Numbered from the stretch's first letter, positions 23,951 through 32,910 are shown. The stretch: DNA of 47,893 nucleotides from Chloroflexota bacterium (GCA_009840135.1 VXOH01000082.1:24723-72615); one strand, 5' to 3'. A program made the numbers and translations. Notes: generated from the letters alone by a model not told the origin.

Positions 23951-25264
23951 ATGATTGACACTGTAAGACTTAACATTAAAGGCGGGGATGGCGGCAATGG
24001 CTGCGTGAGTTTCCTGCGGGAAAAATTCCGACCCCGGGGGGGCCCCAACGGCGGAGATGGCGGCAACGGGGGAAACGCCTACGTATCCGGTGATTCGTCG
24101 TTGAATACCCTCCTGCACCTGAAATACAACAGCACCATGTACGTTGACCGGGGCGGTCACGGCAAGGGCAAGGGCCAGCGGGGAAGCAACGGCGAGGACA
24201 CCTACATCAAGGTGCCCCTGGGTACCGTCGTTTGGCGGATGCACAAGGGCGGGGAGAAGGAATTCCTCACCGACGTAACCGACGAGACGCCCCGCCTGGT
24301 GGCCCAGGGCGGCGCCGGCGGTTGGGGAAACGCCCACTACGTGTCTCCTACCAACCAGGAACCGGTTCTCTCTCAGAGGGGGGAGCGGGGCGACTACGTG
24401 GTCCTGTTCCTGGAACTGAAGCTGCTGGCCGACGTCGGTTTGCTGGCCCGGCCCAACGCCGGCAAGTCAACGCTGATATCCCGTTGCTCGGCGGCCAAGC
24501 CACGCATTGCGGACTATCCCTTCACCACGGTGGAGCCTATCCTGGGGGTAGTAACCACGCGCGGCGAGGACTTCGTCATGATGGAAGTCCCCGGATTGTT
24601 GGAAGGGGCGCACGAGGGGGTGGGGCTGGGAGACCAGTTCCTTAGACATGCCGAGCGGGCTCGGCTGTACGTCCATGTCCTGGATGGGCTGTCCGAGGAC
24701 CCGGTGGCCGACTTCCACATGATCAACCGGGAGTTGCAGGAATTCAACCCGGCCCTGGCCCACAAACCCCAGATCATCGCGGTGAACAAGGTTGACGTGA
24801 CAGAGGTGCAGGAACGGCGGCCTGATCTGGCTGAGTCCCTGCGCCGGGCGGCGGCTGAGTCGCCGGTATTGCCCAACGGAGCGGATACGCCCATATTCTT
24901 CATATCGGCGGTCAGCGGCGAAGGTGTAGATCCCATGCTGGGACAGGTAATCGAAATGATGGAAAACCTGGCTGCTGAGGAGACTGAGCCTGAAGAAGAA
25001 CTGGCAGCTGCTGCGCCCACTAGGCCAAACCGGCGCCGACCGGCTGCCGAGCCCATTACCTTTTACAAAGACCGGGGGGTGTACGTCATCAAGTCGGAGC
25101 AACTGGAGCGACTGAGCGCCCTGGCAGATACCCGGGACTACAGGGTTCTGCTGCAGTTGTGGCGGGAGATGACCCGCCTGGGTATTGCCCGCCGCCTGGA
25201 AGAAGCCGGAATCGAACCGGGCGACACCATCCGCATAGGCCGCGCGGAAATGGAATGGTTCTGA
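23951..25264 (+). CDS. obgE: Obg-family GTPase
   Basis: 437 residues: a glycine-rich Obg fold (1-157; GGDGGNGCVSFLREKF), a GTPase domain with G1 ARPNAGKST (166-174), G4 NKVD and G5 SAVSGEGV, and a C-terminal OCT domain from about 370. It is a ribosome-assembly and stringency-linked GTPase. Two things are odd. The G1 context is LLARPNAGKS where LVGFPNAGKS is usual. The G3 motif is EVPG (E212 to G215) where DxPG is expected, so the Mg-coordinating aspartate is replaced by glutamate. No clear ribosome site precedes the ATG, so it may be leaderless, with its promoter inside the origin region. Confidence 0.93.
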   Translation: MIDTVRLNIKGGDGGNGCVSFLREKFRPRGGPNGGDGGNGGNAYVSGDSSLNTLLHLKYNSTMYVDRGGHGKGKGQRGSNGEDTYIKVPLGTVVWRMHKGGEKEFLTDVTDETPRLVAQGGAGGWGNAHYVSPTNQEPVLSQRGERGDYVVLFLELKLLADVGLLARPNAGKSTLISRCSAAKPRIADYPFTTVEPILGVVTTRGEDFVMMEVPGLLEGAHEGVGLGDQFLRHAERARLYVHVLDGLSEDPVADFHMINRELQEFNPALAHKPQIIAVNKVDVTEVQERRPDLAESLRRAAAESPVLPNGADTPIFFISAVSGEGVDPMLGQVIEMMENLAAEETEPEEELAAAAPTRPNRRRPAAEPITFYKDRGVYVIKSEQLERLSALADTRDYRVLLQLWREMTRLGIARRLEEAGIEPGDTIRIGRAEMEWF

Positions 25265-25300
25265 TGTGGGAAAAGGACTTTTCAGCCGGGGAGTAAAGTG

Positions 25301-25741
25301 ATGAGTCTGTCCAGGGAAATAGAAACGTCCCGAGAGAAGCAGGTTATTACCGACGGGCTGGTTCCGGCCGGCACTACCATCGGAGGGGAAGTGGGAACTT
25401 TTTACGTCGACTTTACCCTGTGGAGTGGAGACGGGACCCGCTCCCTTGACTTGAACGGCCTGGTAGATACCGGCGCGTCCTACACCATGGTTCCGGCGCC
25501 GCTTCTGGACGACCTGGGAGTAGCCCGGGAAGAATCCTTGATGTTTCGTTTGGCCGACGGCTCCACCCGAGAATATGATACCGGATTGGTGGTAATAGAT
25601 TTGGAAGGGCGTTCCAAGTCGGTGTACGTCGTTTTCGGCCCCGAGAACCGTATCCTTCTGGGCGCGATGGCCTTGGAAGCCTTTGCCCTGGCGGCCGACG
25701 CCAAGAACCACCGGCTGGTTCCGGCTGACTTGACATTGTAG
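25301..25741 (+). CDS. retropepsin-like aspartic protease (clan AA)
   Basis: 146 residues. The catalytic motif DTGAS lies in LVDTGASYTMVPAP, followed by a flap-like strand and the ENRILLGAMALE segment typical of clan AA monomers that must dimerise. A paralogue is at 43148. It lies between obgE and nadD with short gaps, so all four genes to pyrE may form one unit. Start: ATG 25301 with GGGGAG seven bases upstream (a GTG precedes it directly). The biological target is unknown. Confidence 0.75.
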   Translation: MSLSREIETSREKQVITDGLVPAGTTIGGEVGTFYVDFTLWSGDGTRSLDLNGLVDTGASYTMVPAPLLDDLGVAREESLMFRLADGSTREYDTGLVVIDLEGRSKSVYVVFGPENRILLGAMALEAFALAADAKNHRLVPADLTL

Positions 25742-25811
25742 GAGGGAATACGGGTAGCAGAGTCCGGCGATGGTCGCCGTCGGCTCCACTTCCCTCCAGG
25801 TTTGCTGTTGT

Positions 25812-26417
25812 ATGCGCGTAGGAATACTTGGCGGCACCTTCGACCCCATTCACCTGGGTCACCTGTTGATTGCCGAGGAAAGCAGGGTGACTTTAGGCCT
25901 GGACCGGGTCCTGTTCGTACCGGCGGGCCGGCCCTGGCTCAAGGAAGGCCAGCCGCTTACCGAGCCATTGCACCGGGTCAGGATGGTGGAACTGGCCATC
26001 GCTTCCAATCCTCGCTTCGAGCTGAGACGCAATGAGGTGGACCGCTCTGGTCTCAGCTACACTGTTGATACGCTGCGGGAACTCCAGGCCGAGAGAGAGG
26101 GGGACACTGACTTATTCTTCATCCTGGGCGTGGATGCCTTTGAGAGTTTCCACCGCTGGAAGGAGCCCGACAGAGTCTTGGACCTGTGCCGGCTGGTGGT
26201 GGTAAGCCGCCCCGGCTATGGAGAAGAAGAGCTGCGGGGCATCCTATCCCGTTTTCAGTCCCGCGAAGACCGCATCTGCCTGCTCCCCGTCCACAACGTG
26301 GACTTCAGCGCCACGGAGATCCGGAGACGGGCCGCGGTGGGCAAATCCTTCAAGTACCAGGTCCCCGAGGAAGTGGAGGATTATATCTGGAAGCAGGGGC
26401 TTTACCGCAATTCATAA
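25812..26417 (+). CDS. nadD: nicotinate-nucleotide adenylyltransferase
   Basis: 201 residues. The N-terminal GILGGTFDPIHLGHL contains the nucleotidyl-transfer motif (H/TxGH), and FSATEIRRR near the C-terminus is the second conserved site. It makes deamido-NAD from NaMN and ATP. The start at ATG 25812 gives the usual MRVGILGGTFDP opening. The obgE-nadD neighbourhood is common in bacteria, which supports the identification. Confidence 0.93.
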   Translation: MRVGILGGTFDPIHLGHLLIAEESRVTLGLDRVLFVPAGRPWLKEGQPLTEPLHRVRMVELAIASNPRFELRRNEVDRSGLSYTVDTLRELQAEREGDTDLFFILGVDAFESFHRWKEPDRVLDLCRLVVVSRPGYGEEELRGILSRFQSREDRICLLPVHNVDFSATEIRRRAAVGKSFKYQVPEEVEDYIWKQGLYRNS

Positions 26418-26467
26418 TGGCAGAGGCGCCGGACAATCGTTGAGTCAGCGTGCGCCGGAGGACAATC

Positions 26468-27034
26468 TTGGAAAAAGTTTCTGAAAAGCTGCTGCAGCTT
26501 TCCCTGGATATGGGCGCTCTGCGCTATGGGGACTTCACTTTGACCTCGGGGCGAAAGAGCTCCTACTACTTTGATGGCAGGCTGCTCAGCCTGGACCCGG
26601 AGGGGGCGTATCTGATAGCCCGGGCTTTGCTGCCCCTGGTGCGATCTGCCGGGGCGCAGGCCATCGGAGGGCCCACGCTGGCGGCTGATCCTATCGTGAC
26701 CGCAGTTTCGATGGCCAGCCACCTGGAGCCGGACGGCGGCCCGATACCCGCATTTATCGTGCGGAAGGAGGCCAAGCAGCACGGAATGGGAAACGCGGTG
26801 GAAGGGCACTTGAAGCCGGGATCCAGGGTGGCGGTGGTGGATGATACCTGCACCACGGGCGGGTCCCTGTTTCTGGCCATCGAGGCCGCCGAGGCGGCCG
26901 GTTGCACGGTGGTGAAGGTTCTGGCCGTCCTGGACCGGTGCGAGGGTGGCGGGGAAGAACTGCGCAACCGTGGCTACGACTTCACGTCCCTGCTGTTGGC
27001 CAACAGCAGCGGGGAGATTGAGGTGGCGGGGTAG
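26468..27034 (+). CDS. pyrE: orotate phosphoribosyltransferase
   Basis: 188 residues from TTG 26468, chosen because GGAGG (26457-26461) lies six bases upstream; an in-frame GTG at 26450 overlaps that site and is less likely. The PRPP-binding loop VAVVDDTCTTGGS (121-133) and the FTLTSGRKSSYYFDGR segment identify PyrE, which makes OMP from orotate and PRPP. No other pyr gene is nearby. It is followed by a palindromic repeat. Confidence 0.92.
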   Translation: MEKVSEKLLQLSLDMGALRYGDFTLTSGRKSSYYFDGRLLSLDPEGAYLIARALLPLVRSAGAQAIGGPTLAADPIVTAVSMASHLEPDGGPIPAFIVRKEAKQHGMGNAVEGHLKPGSRVAVVDDTCTTGGSLFLAIEAAEAAGCTVVKVLAVLDRCEGGGEELRNRGYDFTSLLLANSSGEIEVAG

Positions 27035-27040
27035 CTGCAA

Positions 27041-27065
27041 GAGGCGATTCGCGAACCGCCCCTGC
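27041..27065. repeat. GTAGGGGC-family repeat, degenerate copy
   Basis: GAGGCGATTCGCGAACCGCCCCTGC directly downstream of pyrE: the right arm fits the family, the left end has lost GTAGGGG. It could terminate transcription. Confidence 0.5.
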
Positions 27066-27198
27066 CCTTGCCTTATCTTGTCGTGTGCCTGCCTAGTGGC
27101 CGCCGCCGGATACGCCGTCGGAGCGCAGTCGGTTGATGGTACTGGTCCATCACAGGCTCCCTCCCCGGTTCCTCCGTCGGCACAAAGTTGCCGGACTG

Positions 27199-28032
27199 CT
27201 ACTTAGTGGCCCATGTAATCAGCAGTTCCCGCGATGGTTGCCGCCAGCGGGGACGAAACCCGCCCGCCTCGTCGCTGAACAGCTGCTCAAAATGGCTGGC
27301 AATAACCTGTTCGGCCCTGGGTATGTCATCTTCGCGCACCCAGACGCTTTCCAGGGCGTTCCTCATTGCTTCCTCCCTGGTTGGAATGGGGTCACCTTCC
27401 CACCACGGCGGTTCCGGCAGGGCCAGCACATCCGGCAGAATGTCCAGGTCCCACAGGACTGCCAGCAACTCCCTGAAGCCCGGCACGGGAGCCATGGGCT
27501 CGCCGTACAAAAGTTCAAACAGGTTCGCTTCGTCGTTGGGCGGGGAAACGCTCCAGAGAGTGATCATCACCCGCCGGCGGGCGGCGGCTACCAGTTTTTC
27601 AACGAAGGGTACGATGTCCCGCACGAAATAGGTCACGTCGGCGGAGAACACAACGTCGCCGGTTACATCCCTGGCGTCCATCCAGTCAGCTTGAATCCTT
27701 CTGGCGTTGGCAATGCCGGCCTCCCGCCGGCTATCGTCAAACTCCGCGCCCATGGCGGGCGAGGGATCCACTGCTATGGCTTCCCGGCATCGCAGGGCCA
27801 AGGGCAGACTGACTCTCCCCGCACCACCGCCCACATCCACGAAGACGTCCCCGCCATGCACGTACTGGGAAATCATTTGCAGATTTGGTTCAAGATTCCG
27901 GTGGGGATCAAACCGGAAAAGGCGGGCCAGACTGGGAGTCCAGGGGGCGTCGTTTGAGTCCGCTCCAAACAGCCTTGAATGTTGCTCGGCTACCGCATCA
28001 ACGCGGGTGGTGAACTGGTCGGCAGATGTCAT
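27199..28032 (-). CDS. class I SAM-dependent methyltransferase
   Basis: 277 residues from ATG 28032, with GGAGG well placed upstream; the frame continues 99 codons further but without a good start. Motif I is DVGGGAGR (66-73), followed by an acidic residue after the next strand (AVDPSPAM). The substrate is unknown. It is divergent from nurA, with 246 bases between the starts, which presumably hold both promoters. Confidence 0.82.
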   Translation of the reverse strand: MTSADQFTTRVDAVAEQHSRLFGADSNDAPWTPSLARLFRFDPHRNLEPNLQMISQYVHGGDVFVDVGGGAGRVSLPLALRCREAIAVDPSPAMGAEFDDSRREAGIANARRIQADWMDARDVTGDVVFSADVTYFVRDIVPFVEKLVAAARRRVMITLWSVSPPNDEANLFELLYGEPMAPVPGFRELLAVLWDLDILPDVLALPEPPWWEGDPIPTREEAMRNALESVWVREDDIPRAEQVIASHFEQLFSDEAGGFRPRWRQPSRELLITWATK

Positions 28033-28278
28033 CACGGCCTCCTTGGGTTCGGAATTGTCATGGCGCAGCCCCAACGGGGAAGGTTCAAGTATTGGCTCGG
28101 ACCAGGGCCTTTGACAAGCCGGCGGCCAGGGAAAATACTGTTGGTTGCGGATGACCGCCCTGGCCTCTCGTTGACAGGTTCTTGATGTGCAAGTCGGCAC
28201 AGCGGGATTCACTGTTCCGCAATTACGGTTATCCGACGACGCAAGCTGGCAACCCAGTCCACTCCCAGGAGGTGAACG

Positions 28279-29493
28279 ATGGCTCTCGACCTGGGCGAAA
28301 CCATTCTCCAGCTGGACCAGGTGTCCCAAAGCCTGGGCCTGGGCTACAGCGACCGACGCCAGCGGCTGCTGCAGCTTCTGGACTCCGCCGGAAGAATATC
28401 CCCCGAAACAGCCAGGGAACGGACGAAGGGTTTCTATGAGCCCTTTCTGGCTGCCGAGGTTGTGGATACCCTGCTGGGCGAAATTGAGCCCTTATCGCCG
28501 CCCGTTGACTGGACCGCCGCCTCGGTGGACGGCTCCCATATTGACGTGGATCGGCACCTGCCCGTGGCCTGCTACCTGGTAAACCTGGGCGGCTGCGTAC
28601 TGACCTACGGCTCCCGGCCCGCCGCCCGCTTCTTCAGCCGGCCCCGGATTTCCGCCAGCCAGGATGAACTGTTCCTGCGGAATCCCCAAAGGGCCAGCGA
28701 GGAAGAGGCGGTCACCGGCAATCTGCTGGGCCTGTACCGCACCGTGCGGGAGCTTGCCGCCCTGCTGGAGCTGGTAAGGGAGGCTCCGTCAGACTTGCCC
28801 GTGCTCGCCCTGGTGGACGGCACCCTGGTACTGTGGGGACTGGCCGGCCAAAGCTATCGCGACTTCGTGCGGCGCCACCTGATTTACGAAGAGCTTCTTC
28901 CCGTGCTTGAGGAGTTCCGGTTGCTGTCCGAAGAGCGGCAGGTGACCCTGGCCGCTTATGTTTCACTGCCCCGGGGCTCCGAAGTTGCCAACGCCATCCG
29001 CCGCTGTCTCTGCACCTACGAACTGGCCCATTGCGCCGAGTCCTGCAGCAACCGCCGTTCCGACCGGGAGCCCTGCAGCAACTCCAATGACTTCCTGGAC
29101 CGGGAAATTTTCGGGGAGTTGCTGCAGCCTTACAGCCGCTCTCCCATCTATCGCACCAACTCCTCGGTGCCCCGGGAATACTACGGGGAGCAGCAGCAGG
29201 TTTACTTCTATTACCTGAACGTGGGGGAGGAAATCGCGAGGGTGGAAGTCCCCGCGTGGGTGGCCATGAACAAAGGAAATGGCCTGTTGTCGCTGGGGCA
29301 CAGCCTCATCGTGGAGCAGTGCCGGCGCGGGCAGGGATACCCCGTCGCCATCTCCGAGGCCCACGAACAGGCGGTGGTAACGGGTCGCGACCGGATGCTG
29401 TTCCGCCAAATGGTCGAGGAAACCCTGGAGCGACAGGGGCTGCCCACCTACACATCCCAGAAAGAGCGCTCCAAGCAGCGGCCGTGGGTGTAG
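28279..29493 (+). CDS. nurA: NurA-family 5'-3' nuclease
   Basis: 404 residues. The acidic NurA motifs are visible: SVDGSH (D84), LVDGT (D180) and the C-terminal EAHEQAVVTGRDR (H362, D371), expected to bind Mn for DNA end resection. Inserted before the last motifs is a cysteine cluster C243, C245, C252, C256, C266, which could bind a metal or an Fe-S cluster. NurA normally works with the HerA translocase; no herA is in this window. GGAGGTGAACG precedes the ATG. The C-terminal motif region is well conserved, so I am fairly sure of the family. Confidence 0.8.
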   Translation: MALDLGETILQLDQVSQSLGLGYSDRRQRLLQLLDSAGRISPETARERTKGFYEPFLAAEVVDTLLGEIEPLSPPVDWTAASVDGSHIDVDRHLPVACYLVNLGGCVLTYGSRPAARFFSRPRISASQDELFLRNPQRASEEEAVTGNLLGLYRTVRELAALLELVREAPSDLPVLALVDGTLVLWGLAGQSYRDFVRRHLIYEELLPVLEEFRLLSEERQVTLAAYVSLPRGSEVANAIRRCLCTYELAHCAESCSNRRSDREPCSNSNDFLDREIFGELLQPYSRSPIYRTNSSVPREYYGEQQQVYFYYLNVGEEIARVEVPAWVAMNKGNGLLSLGHSLIVEQCRRGQGYPVAISEAHEQAVVTGRDRMLFRQMVEETLERQGLPTYTSQKERSKQRPWV

Positions 29494-29558
29494 CCATTAA
29501 TCTATCCCAACGGTGCGTCAGGCTTCATTCCTTGATGGACCTGTTGTCGTGGGCATAG

Positions 29559-30929
29559 TCACTCCGATGTTTCTCCGCTATAGCCTCCGATGAATTCCAG
29601 GTACTCCTTGTAACTGCCGAACTGGGCCACCGTATCCAGGAACTCCTTCAGGGAGTCACTTTCACTGCGCAGCTCCCGCAACTGCTGGCCAACGGGACTG
29701 GTTGCCCCGGGTCTGGTGGCGTAGGAGCCGTAAAAGGCGAAATAGGCCTGGTTGATCTTGCGGATGTTATAGCCCTGGGCCACGAAAAGACGGCGCCGTT
29801 GTTCCATGTATGCCTCGGCCCCTTCAATGTCTCCGGCGGCCAGCAGCTCTTCGGCCCGCCGGCGGGTCTCCCGCATCTCCCTGGCGAAGTCGAAGCGGCC
29901 CGGTGTGGGGACAGTCCCGTTGCGGGCCACCTGTTCGCCGGTCAGGACCTCATATACGAGGTCGCCCAGTGCTTCCCCGGCTATGGTGGCGGCGGTTTCG
30001 TTAACGGTCAGCAGTTCGGGACTCTCCCTGTAGTTTCGGCCCAGGGGGCGAAAGAAGAGCCAGTGGTGGACCCACTCGTGGGCCGTGGCCTCCAGGGCGT
30101 AGGACAAACCGGCCGTATCCAGCACCACGCTGGGATACACCGACAGGCCGCCTGTTCGCTCCACTATGGCCGACAGGTCTTCCGTTTCCAGCGCGGCCTG
30201 CTCCAGTTCGTTCTTTACGTTGTCCTCCAAACCAGGCCGCAGCAGGGTAGCTCCCTGGCGATAAATGCGGTCCCGAGGTGAGAGGACCAGCACCGTGGGC
30301 GGTGTGCCGAAGACCACATCAACCGGCGGAAACACTCCGATCCATCGGGTGGCAAACCCCTGCTGCGCCAGCAGGCCGGTCAGTTCTTCCTCGACGATAG
30401 CCTCTACCCTGGGCAATAGCTCCTCTCGACGCTGCCGGTTCCGGTCCAGGGCGCGGGTCAATTGGGCGAAAGTGTCTGGAGGGAGGTCCATATCCTGGGG
30501 ACCGGCCTGGCCATCCGGGCTGGCGTCAGTCCCGCTACCCGGTGACTCGTTGCCCGCCGGGGCTCCGGAGGCGCCTCCGGATAGCCTGGCGTGCGCCAGG
30601 CTGGACTCCAATTCCTGCTGTTGTCGCCCCCACTCGAAGAAATTCTTCAGCAGGGCTGCCCGATCTTCCTGTGACAGCTCTTTGTCCTGCGACCACAGGT
30701 TCTCCAGGTTTCGAGCCCACTTGTGGGACAGGTGGTTCAGCTCCCAGGCCACGATGCTGTACCGGTAAGGCGCCATGGCAGCTTCCAGCTCAGTGGGCCG
30801 GAAATCCGAGTTGCCGGCCAGGAGCAGCAGTATGGTCAGGAGGCCCATGCCCATGCCTCTGCGAATGCTCCGCAACCATTGGCGGGCGCGGTTGCCCGTG
30901 GCTGAAGTTCGTGTATTGGGAGAATCCAT
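29559..30929 (-). CDS. membrane-anchored HEWVH zinc metallopeptidase
   Basis: 456 residues from ATG 30929 (an in-frame TTG lies 12 bases upstream). A basic N-terminus and a single hydrophobic helix (about 26-40) act as a signal anchor. A coiled and Gly/Ser/Pro-rich part follows (to about 145). The zinc motif is HEWVH (284-288) with a downstream glutamate (E311, in NETAAT), the gluzincin spacing. The domain lies on the outer side if the helix is a signal anchor. No close family is recognised. Confidence 0.7.
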   Translation of the reverse strand: MDSPNTRTSATGNRARQWLRSIRRGMGMGLLTILLLLAGNSDFRPTELEAAMAPYRYSIVAWELNHLSHKWARNLENLWSQDKELSQEDRAALLKNFFEWGRQQQELESSLAHARLSGGASGAPAGNESPGSGTDASPDGQAGPQDMDLPPDTFAQLTRALDRNRQRREELLPRVEAIVEEELTGLLAQQGFATRWIGVFPPVDVVFGTPPTVLVLSPRDRIYRQGATLLRPGLEDNVKNELEQAALETEDLSAIVERTGGLSVYPSVVLDTAGLSYALEATAHEWVHHWLFFRPLGRNYRESPELLTVNETAATIAGEALGDLVYEVLTGEQVARNGTVPTPGRFDFAREMRETRRRAEELLAAGDIEGAEAYMEQRRRLFVAQGYNIRKINQAYFAFYGSYATRPGATSPVGQQLRELRSESDSLKEFLDTVAQFGSYKEYLEFIGGYSGETSE

Positions 30930-31233
30930 CGGAACGTGCAATGCCAGATCCAGGAAGTTTACGGAGAACGGGGCTGGCCCGCCGTGGGTCGCACATGCGC
31001 GGAACTGACTTACCGGACTGTCTGAATTGTAGAGTAAGCGCCCTTTACATTATGCCCGACATGGCAAAAAGAGGGAGCAGAATAAGTCGCCCAAGCCCAA
31101 AATTGGGGCGATTGTCACTCTGAGCCTTGGGACGGTTTCTAAAGGTCCCCAGTCGGGTTTATCACACCGAACTTGACCCTCACACAGGAGTTCGTACGCC
31201 TGCTCCAGGGGCGTCCACCGAATGCCCCATTCC

Positions 31234-31262
31234 TTGACACTGCCGGGTGCCGGTTGTATGCT
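31234..31262 (+). promoter_or_regulatory. probable sigma-70-type promoter for the hydratase cluster
   Basis: Perfect -35 TTGACA (31234-31239), a 17-base spacer and TATGCT (31257-31262). It lies 58 bases upstream of the first hydratase gene, in the 390-bp divergent gap after the metallopeptidase gene. Nothing else is seen in that gap. Confidence 0.55.
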
Positions 31263-31320
31263 TTTGCCCGATATTCCAACCCCGGCATTTCAGCCCCGAC
31301 ATTTCGACGGAGGATCAGTC

Positions 31321-31779
31321 TTGTCCACCCCCGCCTCTTTCCTTACCGAAGAGATGCGCCAGCAGGCCTTAGGATTGGAGAGCGCTCCGGTTACCATGGA
31401 GGTGGAGAAGGGGCACATCCTCCGGTTTGCCGAAGCAATCGGCGACACCAACCCCCAGTACTGTGATGAAGCCGCCGCCCGCAAGACCGGTTCGGGAGGC
31501 ATCGTAGCCCCGCCCACATTTCTGCGCTCCGTGCGCGGTGTCAACCTGGAATTGCCCTTTGAACTCTCATTCAGCCGCCGGCTGGATGGCGGCAGTGACT
31601 GGGAGTATTTCCAGCCGGTGCGCGCGGGGGACCGCATTACCGCCGTAGCCCGCATCGCGGAGTTGAGCGAACGCAACGGACGCCTGGGCCTCATGGTTTT
31701 CATGACCACCGTAACCACCTACACCAACCAGTTCGACGAAACGGTAGCCACCCAGACCAATACCTTGATAGCATATTAG
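31321..31779 (+). CDS. MaoC-like dehydratase, non-catalytic (HadA-type) half
   Basis: 152 residues from TTG 31321, with GGAGG (31309-31313) seven bases upstream. It has the hot-dog/FAS1-like dehydratase fold: RFAEAIGDTNPQYCDEAAAR, then APPTFLRS. The catalytic D-x4-H motif is incomplete: D42 is followed by tyrosine (Y47) at the histidine position. The next gene carries the full motif. The pair therefore resembles heteromeric HadA-HadB type enoyl/hydroxyacyl hydratases, where one subunit binds the chain and the other is catalytic. Confidence 0.8.
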   Translation: MSTPASFLTEEMRQQALGLESAPVTMEVEKGHILRFAEAIGDTNPQYCDEAAARKTGSGGIVAPPTFLRSVRGVNLELPFELSFSRRLDGGSDWEYFQPVRAGDRITAVARIAELSERNGRLGLMVFMTTVTTYTNQFDETVATQTNTLIAY

Positions 31780-31875
31780 TGTCGCGACCTCCCTGTGCGT
31801 TTCGGTGGCGGGCAGGCCCGGGCTGGTTCTTCACCGCAGAGGCGCAAAGGGCGCCTGAATTCGCAGAGGTGCGCA

Positions 31876-32310
31876 ATGGCAGAGCAAGTTTTCTGGGAAG
31901 ACGTTACCGAGGGCATGGAGCTTCCCTCCCTGGTGAAGGAGCCCACTACCCGCCAGCTGGTACAGTACGCCGGCGCCTCCGGTGATTTCTACGAAATCCA
32001 CTACGACAAGGATTTTGCCATCGGCAACAAGCTGGATGGGCCAATCCTTCACGGCGCCCTCAAGAGCGCCTTTCTGGGCCAACTGGTAACCGACTGGATT
32101 GGCCAACAGGGTATCTTGAAGCGCCTCCAGTGCCAGTACCGGGGCATGGACGCCCCGGGAAATGCCATTACCGCCAGGGGCTCCGTAACCCGCAAGTACG
32201 AGGAAGACGGTCAGCGCATGGTGGACTGCTCCATCTGGCTGGAAAACGCCGAGGGTCAGAACACCACCCCCGGTTACGCCACCGTAATTTTGCCGAGCCG
32301 CGGAGGGTAG
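31876..32310 (+). CDS. MaoC-like dehydratase, catalytic (HadB-type) half
   Basis: 144 residues from ATG 31876 with GAGGT upstream. The hydratase motif D-x4-H is complete (D37, H42 in GDFYEIHYD), followed by GPILHGALKSAF. It should hydrate or dehydrate enoyl/3-hydroxyacyl thioesters together with the preceding subunit. The short stretch before it contains a CGCAGAGGCGCAAAGG direct/inverted repeat. It is followed five bases later by the PaREP1 gene. Confidence 0.85.
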   Translation: MAEQVFWEDVTEGMELPSLVKEPTTRQLVQYAGASGDFYEIHYDKDFAIGNKLDGPILHGALKSAFLGQLVTDWIGQQGILKRLQCQYRGMDAPGNAITARGSVTRKYEEDGQRMVDCSIWLENAEGQNTTPGYATVILPSRGG

Positions 32311-32315
32311 CCCAG

Positions 32316-32858
32316 ATGGCCTCTCCCTCCATTCCGCTACCACCTCCTGGAGAACAGTCCCCCGAGGACTATTTGCAGATGAGCCGCAGATACGTCCAGC
32401 AATCCAGATTGCATCTGGCTGAAGGCGACCGGCTTCAGGCCTCGGAGAAAGTCGCGGTAGCGGTTGCCACGTCCCTTAAAGCCATTGCCCATCAACGTGA
32501 ATGGCGGCATGATAGCCACGCCCTGCGGGCCTCCATAGTGACTCAATTGGGGGGCGAAATCGGGCAGGCAACCAATCAGGCCCAAGTCCTTTATCGGGGA
32601 CGGGCAGCGGCCAATGAGGAGCATCAGAACCAATACGAGAATGTGCTTTCGGAAGACGATATCTTGAGGGATATTGGATTTGCCGAGGCTTTTGTGCAGG
32701 AAATATCCAGCTTGATGAACGAATCGCCCAAACCCTTCACCGTATCCAAGCCGTTGGACGCTCACCGCATCGCCCAGCTGACCGGCCACGAACCGGAGTT
32801 GGGTGTAACCGACGCCCAGGGCTTCGCCAACTTCAACGGTGAAGTTCGGCAGGGATAG
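32316..32858 (+). CDS. PaREP1-family (HEPN-like) protein
   Basis: 180 residues from ATG 32316, five bases after the hydratase stop, with GGAGGG upstream (the ribosome site lies at the end of the hydratase gene). The opening SPEDYLQMSRRYVQQSRLHLAEGDRLQASEKVAVAVATSLKAIAHQRE is the typical PaREP1 four-helix pattern, best known from archaea. The function is unknown. Its position inside an acyl-CoA cluster is odd. Confidence 0.7.
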   Translation: MASPSIPLPPPGEQSPEDYLQMSRRYVQQSRLHLAEGDRLQASEKVAVAVATSLKAIAHQREWRHDSHALRASIVTQLGGEIGQATNQAQVLYRGRAAANEEHQNQYENVLSEDDILRDIGFAEAFVQEISSLMNESPKPFTVSKPLDAHRIAQLTGHEPELGVTDAQGFANFNGEVRQG

Positions 32859-32910
32859 GCAGCCGGTTCCAATCAGCTAAACGAGATTCAATACCGAGGT
32901 TTTTCCAAAT

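Noticed and set aside
31833-31875. Short peptide gene between the hydratase halves
   Set aside because: The stretch is a CGCAGAGG-type repeat and has no start with a ribosome site other than that of the next gene.
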